Positions 1 to 5,330 of a stretch of 5,936 bases of DNA are shown one piece after another (the first letter of the stretch is position 1; each line of letters begins with the position of its first letter). The notes under the pieces were generated by a model. It saw nothing but the letters and a program-made list of their open reading frames with translations, had not been told where the DNA came from and searched no databases. The translations under genes and the position numbers were made by a program. This stretch comes from JACDBZ01 sp038233215 (GTDB lineage Bacteria > Chloroflexota > Limnocylindria > QHBO01). Where the stretch lies: the NCBI GenBank assembly GCA_038233215.1, contig JBBSML010000059.1:1-5936 (forward strand). Direction: 5' to 3'.

Positions 1-1697
1 ACACCGGTCCCGAGGCCGACAACCTCTGCTACGCCATCCGCAAGAAGAAGGAGGACGTCCTCCACCAGCACGAGCAGAAATTCAAGGCAGGGGCGCGCAA
101 GAAGGGCATCTCGCCGGCCATCGTGGACAAGGTCTTCGCCGAGTTCGAGCCGTTCGCCCGCTACGGGTTCAACAAGGCGCACGCCACCTGCTACGGGTTG
201 ATCGCCTACCAGACGGCCTACCTGAAGGCGAATTATCCGATCGAGTTCATGACCGCCGTCATGAACGGCTTCAGTGGCCGCGCCGAGAAGGTGGCCGCCG
301 TGATCGCCGAGTGCCGGCGCCTGGGGATCGAGGTCCGCCCGCCGGACGTGCAGAAGTCATCGGCCCCGTTCACTGTCGAGACCGATGCGTTAGGCGTACC
401 GGAAGCGATTCGCTTCGGGATGGCGGCCATCAAGAACGTGGGCGAGGGCGCGATCGACGTGATCACTGCCGCTCGCGAGACCGGCGATGCGCCGGGACCC
501 TTCCGTTCATTGGCGGACCTGTGCCAGCGCGTGGACGTGCGATCCGTGAACAAGCGGGTGATGGAGTCGTTGATCAAGGCCAATGCGATGGCGTCGTTGG
601 GCACCGCGGGGGCGTTACTCGCCGCACTCGACGGTGCGCTTGAGGCCGGACAGCGCCACCAGCGGGATGTTGCAGCCGGCCAGTCGACCATGTTCGACCT
701 GTTCGCGCCGGCCTCCGCTGATGGGTCAATCGATTTTCTCGACGGCGGGGAGGAGATTCCGCGCCGGGAGCGGCTGCGCTGGGAGAAGGAGCTCATCGGT
801 CTCTACCTGTCGGAGCACCCGCTGGGCGACATTGCGGATCAGCTGCCGGACTACGTCACTGCCTACACCGGCGACCTGGCGGAGGAGGCCGAGGCGGCGA
901 AGGTCACGCTGGGTGGAATCCTGATCTCGTCGCGGCGCGTGGTGACGCGGGCCGGATCCACCATGTTGGTGGCGACCCTGGAGGACCTGCAGGGGTCGGT
1001 CGAGGTCGTCGTGTTCCCGAAGGTCTTCGAGCAGACGGCTCAATCCTGGGCCGATGATTCGATTGTGCTGATCACCGGGCGCATCGACCGACGCGACGAC
1101 TCGCCGCAGATCCTGTGCGAGGCCGTGCATGCCTGGGATGATGCCGCGCGCATGGGTTCGGTCGCGTTCGGTACCGAGCGGGATCGACTGCTGGCAGCCC
1201 GCGGCGCAGGCAGCCGATGGGAGAAGCCGCCGGATCGTGCGCAGGGCGTATGGAGTGGAACCGGTCAGCGCGAGCCGATCTTCGTGGACCCGCACCTACC
1301 GGCCGCCGTTGCCTTAGCTGAACCTGAAGCTGCGGGAGAAGCGGTCGCCGCAGCGCTCGGGGCGCCCGAGCCACTCGAGGAGACGCCCGCGCCGCAGGAT
1401 GCGGTGCCGCTCCACGCAGTGCCCGTGGCGTCCGCCGCCACCGTCAGCGTCTCGATCGGAGACGACGTACCGGTAGAGCGCCTGCTTGGCGCCATCGAAT
1501 CGGTCAAGGGTGCCCTGGCCGGCCATCCGGGACCGCTGGCGGTCCTGCTCTCCATTTCCGTGGCCGGCGCGACGCGCCAGGTTCGGCTGCCCGACCGAAT
1601 TGCCTGGGATGAGCGGCTCGAGGAATCGCTGCGCCGTGTCGCAGGGGTGCCGCTCGCCGTGGAACTGCGCTCCGGAGCCCAAGAGCGGTCTGCCTGA
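1..1697 (+). CDS. dnaE: DNA polymerase III subunit alpha (DnaE), C-terminal part, 5' truncated
   Basis: This is the replicative DNA polymerase III alpha subunit, which performs template-directed DNA synthesis at the fork. The reading frame is open from base 3 and ends at TGA 1695-1697, giving about 564 residues, roughly the C-terminal half of a usual 1,100-1,200 residue DnaE. The PHP domain and catalytic aspartates lie left of the window. Visible in order (fragment numbering): the end of the polymerase fingers with YGFNKAHA (about 54-61) and IAYQTAYLKANYP, a hallmark of bacterial DnaE; helix-hairpin-helix FGMAAIKNVGEGAIDVI (about 138-154) and following HhH region to about 195; a QSTMF pentapeptide (227-231, bases 681-695) matching the internal beta-clamp-binding motif; an OB fold (about 301-376); an Ala/Pro/Glu-rich linker (about 377-480); and a small C-terminal domain (about 481-564). 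The first ATG in frame (123) is internal, not the start. Identity is very secure. Confidence 0.97.
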   Translation, partial: TGPEADNLCYAIRKKKEDVLHQHEQKFKAGARKKGISPAIVDKVFAEFEPFARYGFNKAHATCYGLIAYQTAYLKANYPIEFMTAVMNGFSGRAEKVAAVIAECRRLGIEVRPPDVQKSSAPFTVETDALGVPEAIRFGMAAIKNVGEGAIDVITAARETGDAPGPFRSLADLCQRVDVRSVNKRVMESLIKANAMASLGTAGALLAALDGALEAGQRHQRDVAAGQSTMFDLFAPASADGSIDFLDGGEEIPRRERLRWEKELIGLYLSEHPLGDIADQLPDYVTAYTGDLAEEAEAAKVTLGGILISSRRVVTRAGSTMLVATLEDLQGSVEVVVFPKVFEQTAQSWADDSIVLITGRIDRRDDSPQILCEAVHAWDDAARMGSVAFGTERDRLLAARGAGSRWEKPPDRAQGVWSGTGQREPIFVDPHLPAAVALAEPEAAGEAVAAALGAPEPLEETPAPQDAVPLHAVPVASAATVSVSIGDDVPVERLLGAIESVKGALAGHPGPLAVLLSISVAGATRQVRLPDRIAWDERLEESLRRVAGVPLAVELRSGAQERSA

Positions 1698-1718
1698 GAG
1701 GCCCGCTGGAGTGGCCTC
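1698..1718. terminator. GC-rich hairpin between convergent dnaE and J-domain gene
   Basis: GAGGCC at 1698-1703 pairs perfectly with GGCCTC at 1713-1718, leaving a 9-base loop. The stem starts directly after the dnaE TGA and its other arm overlaps the stop codon of the opposite-strand gene (1717-1719). It is symmetric and could stop transcription from both sides of this 19 bp convergent gap. There is no T-run on either side, so it is not a canonical intrinsic terminator. A role as a 3'-end stabiliser or chance pairing is possible. Confidence 0.4.
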
Positions 1719-2589
1719 ATTCGCCGAACCCCACGGTGCTCAAGAACGACTCGATCTCCTGGAGCATCTTGTCCTGCTCGAGCCGCTCCCCGCTGATGTC
1801 GGCCTGCACCTCGATCCATTGGTCGGGGAACCCGGGTGGGCTGAGCTGCCACCACGCGACGGCGCCGTCCTCGCCAGGTTCGAGCCTGAACGCGGCAGGT
1901 TCGTCGCCGATCATCCGCGCCACGTCGAGCCCATACGGACGGCGGGTCACCGGATTCGGGACCGGCGGCGATCCTGCCCACGCTGTGAGGATGATGGAGG
2001 CCTCGCCCCGCGGGATCCTGTCAGCAGTCAGCTCGCAGGCTTGGTCGAACGTCGTGCACATCAGCTGCGGCTCAACTCCGAAGGTCACCAAATGTGCGAG
2101 GACCCTGTGCTCTGGGCCGTCATCCTGCCCGGCTGCCAGCATCCAGGCGTCAGGGTATCGGAAGCTGAGTTCGTCTCCGACGTACGCTGTCCCCTGCGCT
2201 TCCACGGGCTGACCGGCGGATGAAGCACCGATGACGACCATGATCAACGCGACGGCCACGGTGGCGCTTCCGACCACGGCCACCGCTAGCCAGCCAGAGT
2301 CGCGGGCAGACGGTGGGGGCACGGGCCGTGGCGCCGTCCGTGCGGCCGCATGGCCCCCCTCCGACCAATGCGTGGGCGCGACGACGGTGTGATCTCGATC
2401 CCAGCGGGCGCGGCGCATCGGATCAGAGAGCACGCGCCATGCGTCGTTGATGCGAGGCATGGCTGGGCTGGGTGGGGCAGCAACGTCAGGATGATGTTGC
2501 TTGGCCAGGCGCCGATAGGCGCGCGCGATCTCCTCGCGCGTTGCATCGCGGGCAACGCCCAGAACGGCGTACGGGTCGAACTCGCTCAC
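1717..2589 (-). CDS. Membrane-anchored J-domain (DnaJ-like) protein
   Basis: A 290-residue protein with an N-terminal J domain (about 4-66) that should stimulate the ATPase of an Hsp70/DnaK. The domain begins DPYAVLGV, has the diagnostic HPD tripeptide at 33-35 after AYRRLAKQH, and ends with DPMRRARWDRD. A Pro/Ala/Arg-rich linker follows, then a single hydrophobic segment (about 99-121). The remaining 170 residues include YVGDELSFRYPDAW and two cysteines (178 and 185); this start resembles PsbP/LpqN-like secreted domains, but I cannot assign a family. There is no DnaJ zinc finger or substrate-binding beta domain, so it is a type III J protein. Inferred topology is J domain in the cytoplasm and C-terminal domain outside. 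The start is GTG at 2589, just before the J domain, with no Shine-Dalgarno sequence. No dnaK or grpE lies in the window. The J domain is certain; the substrate is unknown. Confidence 0.9.
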   Translation of the reverse strand: MSEFDPYAVLGVARDATREEIARAYRRLAKQHHPDVAAPPSPAMPRINDAWRVLSDPMRRARWDRDHTVVAPTHWSEGGHAAARTAPRPVPPPSARDSGWLAVAVVGSATVAVALIMVVIGASSAGQPVEAQGTAYVGDELSFRYPDAWMLAAGQDDGPEHRVLAHLVTFGVEPQLMCTTFDQACELTADRIPRGEASIILTAWAGSPPVPNPVTRRPYGLDVARMIGDEPAAFRLEPGEDGAVAWWQLSPPGFPDQWIEVQADISGERLEQDKMLQEIESFLSTVGFGE

Positions 2590-2632
2590 GACACCGCAAG
2601 TCTACGCCGCGACCCTTGCTATCCTGTCGCCC
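2590..2632. promoter_or_regulatory. Divergent promoter region with two -10-like boxes, probably leaderless starts
   Basis: This 43 bp gap separates two divergent genes that both start with GTG. On the plus strand TGCTATCCT (2617-2625) is an extended -10 type element; the expected transcription start, about 7-8 bases on, falls at or one base before GTG 2633. On the minus strand TAGACT (2604 to 2599) sits 9 bases before GTG 2589. No TTGACA-like -35 box is evident at normal spacing for either, and neither start has a purine-rich Shine-Dalgarno sequence at -5 to -13. The boxes match the sigma-70 consensus at 4 of 6 positions each, so this is a position-supported prediction rather than a strong match. 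Confidence 0.5.
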
Positions 2633-3109
2633 GTGATCATGAAGCGCGTGGAGAACCGGGAACCGGTCGAGCCGGGGGATCCGAATTCGACCATTCATCC
2701 AGCAGCCGCCGATGCTGCCGCGCTTGCCACCGTGCCATCCGCCGCAGATGCGCCGATCGATGGCGCCCAACTGGATGCCGCGATTCTCCGTGCGCTACGT
2801 CGGTTCCCGAACGAGACGGTCGACCTCGCCCCGATGGCCGAGGCGCTGGGCGTCGAATCCGATCGGGTGCAGCTTGCCGTGGAGGGCCTCGCTCGACGCC
2901 GCATGGTCGTCGCGCCATTCATCGAACCCGGAGCCGCCGGGGGAGCCACGTTGACTTCGATCGGCCTTCGCTGGCTCCTCGCTCGGGAAGGCGGCTCACC
3001 GGCCGATACGCCAACAGCGCTGAAGCCGGCCGAGGAGCGTGTGCGCGCAGAGGATGAAGCCGCCCGCCTGCCGCGCGCCCAGGTGTACGGGGTCACTCGT
3101 CGGGAATAG
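2633..3109 (+). CDS. Small winged-helix-like protein, function unknown
   Basis: A 158-residue protein I do not recognise as a named family. Residues 1-45 are Ala/Pro-rich and probably disordered. Residues about 46-118 read like a winged helix-turn-helix: helix DAAILRALRRFP, then LAPMAEALGV, a turn, the candidate recognition helix SDRVQLAVEGLARRRMV, and a wing-like stretch VAPFIEPGAAGGATLT leading to a final helix GLRWLLARE. The pattern 'X may be decided at the helper level, then a second helix with L..RRM' is shared by MarR/ArsR-like and other wHTH proteins, where this fold binds DNA. The tail (119-158) is charged and probably flexible. The start is GTG 2633, supported by the -10-like box 7 bases upstream; ATG 2639 is an alternative two codons in. 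It is divergent from the J-domain gene and could regulate it, though that is only a guess from position. No ligand or oligomerisation domain is visible. Confidence 0.72.
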   Translation: MIMKRVENREPVEPGDPNSTIHPAAADAAALATVPSAADAPIDGAQLDAAILRALRRFPNETVDLAPMAEALGVESDRVQLAVEGLARRRMVVAPFIEPGAAGGATLTSIGLRWLLAREGGSPADTPTALKPAEERVRAEDEAARLPRAQVYGVTRRE

Positions 3110-3124
3110 ATCCGCGGTGGTCCC

Positions 3125-3165
3125 TCGGAGTATATACATATATATTCCGATGAAGCTATATCGGA
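3125..3165. terminator. AT-rich hairpin with a competing second stem between convergent genes
   Basis: Bases 3125-3135 (TCGGAGTATAT) pair with 3140-3150 (ATATATTCCGA) around the loop ACAT, giving an 11 bp stem with one G-T wobble. TCCGAT at 3146-3151 can pair instead with ATCGGA at 3160-3165. The two folds share TCCGA and so exclude each other; the heptamer TCGGAGT occurs on both flanks (3125-3131 and 3161-3167). The element fills the 46 bp convergent gap and reaches into the last codons of the minus-strand gene. It is a likely transcript end signal for both genes. No U-tract follows on either strand, so an intrinsic mechanism is not shown. Confidence 0.5.
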
Positions 3166-3944
3166 GTGACCGAATCGCCGACTCGAATCATTCCCGGCTC
3201 CATGACGCCAGCGTAGACGCCGAAGTCCAGGTACCGTCCATCTCGCAGCCCGCGGTAGGACTTGATGACGTGCAGTGTCGGGATGTCGCGCAGGCCGGTC
3301 TCAGGATCCTGCGTCGTGATGACGCACCGGGCGTCCAGCTCGCGAACGTGCACGACTGCCTCGCCGATGCGCACGTCCCGGTCGAGCCACTCGTCCTCCT
3401 CGTGCGGTGACGCTCCGGCAACCTCAACCAGCATGCGGAAGCGGCGCGTGTCCACCGGACGCACGGGATCCAGATGGCGCGCCAGCTCCTGGACCGATGC
3501 GTCCGACACGATCGAGACTGGGTGGCGGTCCATGGCGGCGTCCAGCCGCTCAACGCGGATGAGCGTCAGGTCGGTTTCGGCGAAGGCGGACATGGCGTCG
3601 GCCCACGGCCCGATGACCGGCCGGGCCGCGAAGTTGCGCCCGTAGACGGTGACCGTCATCGGTGCAGCGAGCGCCACATCAGCGGCGACCACCCTCCCAT
3701 CGGGAAATGTCAGGGCCAGGTGTTCGGAATCGTTCCGCGAAAATTCGGACTGGACCTGGACCAGGGTGCCCAGCTTGGTCCCGTCGAAGACGTGCCCGTC
3801 CGCGGTGAGGAGCAGGAAGCGGCGGTCATCCGCGACGCCGTGACGACCCAGAAGGACCTCGGCGGGATGATGAAGGCGGAGTCCACGGACGTGGGCGATG
3901 GAGAGGCGCGAGACGGTAAGCATGCCCGGCCCACTCTGCCACAT
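3156..3944 (-). CDS. MOSC domain-containing protein (mARC/YcbX-like)
   Basis: A 262-residue protein with an N-terminal MOSC-associated beta-barrel domain (about 9-95, starting LTVSRLSIAHVRGLRL and including GVADDRRFLLL) followed by a MOSC domain (about 110-262). Matching landmarks are HPVSIVSDASVQEL (141-154), RRFR (167-170), EEDEWLDRDVRIG (182-194), and RCVITTQDPETG (206-217). In mARC and YcbX the cysteine in that last motif coordinates the molybdenum cofactor; here it is Cys207. Known relatives reduce N-hydroxylated compounds using Mo cofactor, so a cytosolic molybdoenzyme role is likely, with substrate unknown. The chain ends just after the MOSC domain and lacks the C-terminal 2Fe-2S ferredoxin domain of E. 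coli YcbX, so electrons would have to come from a separate partner. ATG 3944 is used; ATG 3923 (residue 8) is a good alternative that begins at the conserved domain. Neither has a clear Shine-Dalgarno sequence. Confidence 0.9.
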   Translation of the reverse strand: MWQSGPGMLTVSRLSIAHVRGLRLHHPAEVLLGRHGVADDRRFLLLTADGHVFDGTKLGTLVQVQSEFSRNDSEHLALTFPDGRVVAADVALAAPMTVTVYGRNFAARPVIGPWADAMSAFAETDLTLIRVERLDAAMDRHPVSIVSDASVQELARHLDPVRPVDTRRFRMLVEVAGASPHEEDEWLDRDVRIGEAVVHVRELDARCVITTQDPETGLRDIPTLHVIKSYRGLRDGRYLDFGVYAGVMEPGMIRVGDSVTPI

Positions 3945-3969
3945 TCAAAACGGGCACAATAGGCAGCCG
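3945..3969. promoter_or_regulatory. Candidate bidirectional promoter with superposed -10 boxes
   Basis: The seven bases CACAATA (3955-3961) contain CACAAT on the plus strand (3955-3960) and TATTGT on the minus strand (3961 to 3956), each matching TATAAT at 4 of 6 positions. Starts about 7 bases beyond each box would fall near 3967 (+) and 3949 (-), 3 and 5 bases before GTG 3970 and ATG 3944. No -35 box at standard spacing is apparent. This reading depends on the revised start of the plus-strand gene. It is an inference from position and symmetry. Confidence 0.4.
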
Positions 3970-5160
3970 GTGATCAAGGACCTCCTCTTCAGGCTGTCAC
4001 GACTGCCCGCCGCCCTCTGGCACGCGACGGTCGGTAGGCTCATGGCCGCGTCACCTCCCGCGCCAGCAGCCGTGCCGATGTCAGAAGCTCCCGAGCCGCG
4101 CGGCGTCGCCGGCATCACGTTTCGGGCGAGCCTGGTCGTCCTCGGTGTCGTGCTTGCCGCATATCTCCTCTACCAGTTGCGGCTGCTCCTGATCCTCGTC
4201 TTCCTTGCGGTGCTGCTCGCCGCCGGTCTCTACGGTCTGGTCCGCCTCTTCGAACGGTTCCTGCCCCGTATCGTCGCGGTCCTGGTCTCGTATGCGCTGC
4301 TGATCGGCGTGTTCGGCCTGGTGCTGTTCCTGATCTTTCCGCCGCTCATTCGCCAGGCGGTCGACTTCGCCGATGACCTGCCCCGCATCGCTGGCCAGCT
4401 ACGTGCCGGCGTCATCTCGCTCATCGATGGTGTTGGCGGCGCGGGCACCGGTAGTGAGATCGTCGATACGCTGACCTCCGGCGCGCAGGATGCACTGCCG
4501 GCCCTCGGTTCGCTGGTGAGCGTCCCGCTGACGCTGGCCGCGATCCTCACGAACGCCCTCGTCGTCATCTTTCTCTCGGCGCTGATGCTCATCGAGCGCG
4601 ACCGGGTCCGCGGATGGACGATGGAGTTCGTGCAGGAGCCGGACCGAGATGCGGTGATGGGTGTTTCGCGGAACGCACTCCTGAAGCTGGGCGCCTATGT
4701 TCGCGGTCAGCTGGTTGTCATGGCGATCATCGGTGCGGGATCTGCGATCGGGATGCTGATGCTTGGCGTGCCGTTCGCCGTGCCGTTGGGTGCGTTGAGC
4801 TTCATCACGGCCGCCATCCCGCTGGCCGGGGCCTTCATTGCGGGTGGCCCGATCGTCCTTGTCGCTCTCACCGTCTCTCCGATCACCGCCGTGCTCATGC
4901 TCGCCTGGATCGTCGTCCTCCAGCAGCTCGAGGGGTCCGTGATCACGCCCTACATCCAGGGCAAGGTCGTCAACCTCGCCGCCATCGCCGTGCTCCTGGG
5001 CGTCGTCGCGGGTACGTCTCTCGCCGGAATCGTGGGCGGCATCATCGCCATTCCCCTGGTCGCCGTGGCCGATGTGGTGCTCCGCGACATCGTCTTCCCG
5101 CTGCGTCGTCGTTCCGGCGAACGGCGACAGCCAACAATCCCTGAGCCGCCCGCGCTGTAA
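3970..5160 (+). CDS. AI-2E family transporter (PerM/YdiK-like membrane protein)
   Basis: A polytopic inner-membrane protein of 396 residues from GTG 3970. The family is named after AI-2 export in one member, but other members act as Na+/H+ antiporters or are uncharacterised, so the substrate is unknown. Hydrophobic segments (numbered from GTG 3970) lie at about 51-91 (two), 100-124, 183-208, 247-294 (two or three), 296-317 and 334-372. The extramembrane stretch at about 125-182 between the third and fourth segments is typical. Conserved landmarks are GAYVRGQLVVMAIIG (241-255), AIPLAGAFIAGGP (282-294) and QLEGSVITPYIQGKVV (319-334). The frame is also open to ATG 3898, which would overlap the opposite gene by 47 bp and add 24 non-conserved residues. 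GTG 3970 is preferred because a -10-like box ends 9 bases before it and because it removes the overlap; ATG 4042 and ATG 4078 are further possibilities. The stop is TAA 5158-5160. The C-terminal tail is Arg-rich and cytoplasmic in the usual model. Confidence 0.9.
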   Translation: MIKDLLFRLSRLPAALWHATVGRLMAASPPAPAAVPMSEAPEPRGVAGITFRASLVVLGVVLAAYLLYQLRLLLILVFLAVLLAAGLYGLVRLFERFLPRIVAVLVSYALLIGVFGLVLFLIFPPLIRQAVDFADDLPRIAGQLRAGVISLIDGVGGAGTGSEIVDTLTSGAQDALPALGSLVSVPLTLAAILTNALVVIFLSALMLIERDRVRGWTMEFVQEPDRDAVMGVSRNALLKLGAYVRGQLVVMAIIGAGSAIGMLMLGVPFAVPLGALSFITAAIPLAGAFIAGGPIVLVALTVSPITAVLMLAWIVVLQQLEGSVITPYIQGKVVNLAAIAVLLGVVAGTSLAGIVGGIIAIPLVAVADVVLRDIVFPLRRRSGERRQPTIPEPPAL

Positions 5161-5330
5161 GCCCGACACGTATTGCAGGTAACCCAGCGCGTTCGTGTCC
5201 GCAGGCCGAGCGCGGATAGAGCCGCGAACCGTCGTCAATTCTCAGCCGTTGAGAGTTCGACACGATCGATGACATCGAATCCGATATGGCTCTGCCGATG
5301 AGAATCCGACAGGAAGGGCCGGAAAGGCGC
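5161..5330. other. Non-coding convergent intergenic region with several inverted and direct repeats
   Basis: This 170 bp gap lies between two convergent stop codons and shows no convincing gene or tRNA. It contains GACACG (5165-5170) complementary to CGTGTC (5194-5199) across a 23-base loop; a hairpin at 5237-5257; a 13 bp palindrome TCGATG-A-CATCGA (5266-5278); and the octamer GAATCCGA twice (5277-5284 and 5302-5309, 25 bp apart). These would suit transcript 3' ends or a protein-binding site. No T-run follows any stem. Confidence 0.5.
5234..5261. terminator. Hairpin in convergent gap after AI-2E gene
   Basis: AATTCTCA (5237-5244) pairs with TGAGAGTT (5250-5257) around the loop GCCGT, 8 bp with one G-T wobble. 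A further 3 bp (5234-5236 with 5259-5261) extend it after a single bulged C at 5258. It is the strongest local stem in this gap and could end transcripts arriving from either side. It lacks a U-tract, so terminator function is tentative. Confidence 0.35.

Noticed and set aside
1265..1981. Long minus-strand open frame (238 codons) across the end of dnaE
   Set aside because: It is antisense to the well-supported DnaE tail and overlaps the J-domain gene in another frame. Its composition is Arg/Ser/Ala-rich, as expected of shadow frames in GC-rich DNA.
1486..2223. Plus-strand 245-codon frame bridging dnaE and the J-domain gene
   Set aside because: It runs out of frame over DnaE and antisense to the J-domain protein; neither half resembles a protein family.
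3970..5160. Calling the membrane protein a quorum-sensing AI-2 exporter
   Set aside because: The family name overstates what is known; members have varied roles and nothing nearby concerns AI-2.
4399..5238. Minus-strand open frame of 279 codons inside the AI-2E gene
   Set aside because: It is antisense to a clear membrane protein and is a low-complexity Asp/Arg/His/Gly-rich translation with no recognisable domain.
5161..5330. Possible tRNA or small RNA gene
   Set aside because: No cloverleaf, anticodon arm or T-loop consensus could be found, and no clear promoter or terminator pair was visible.
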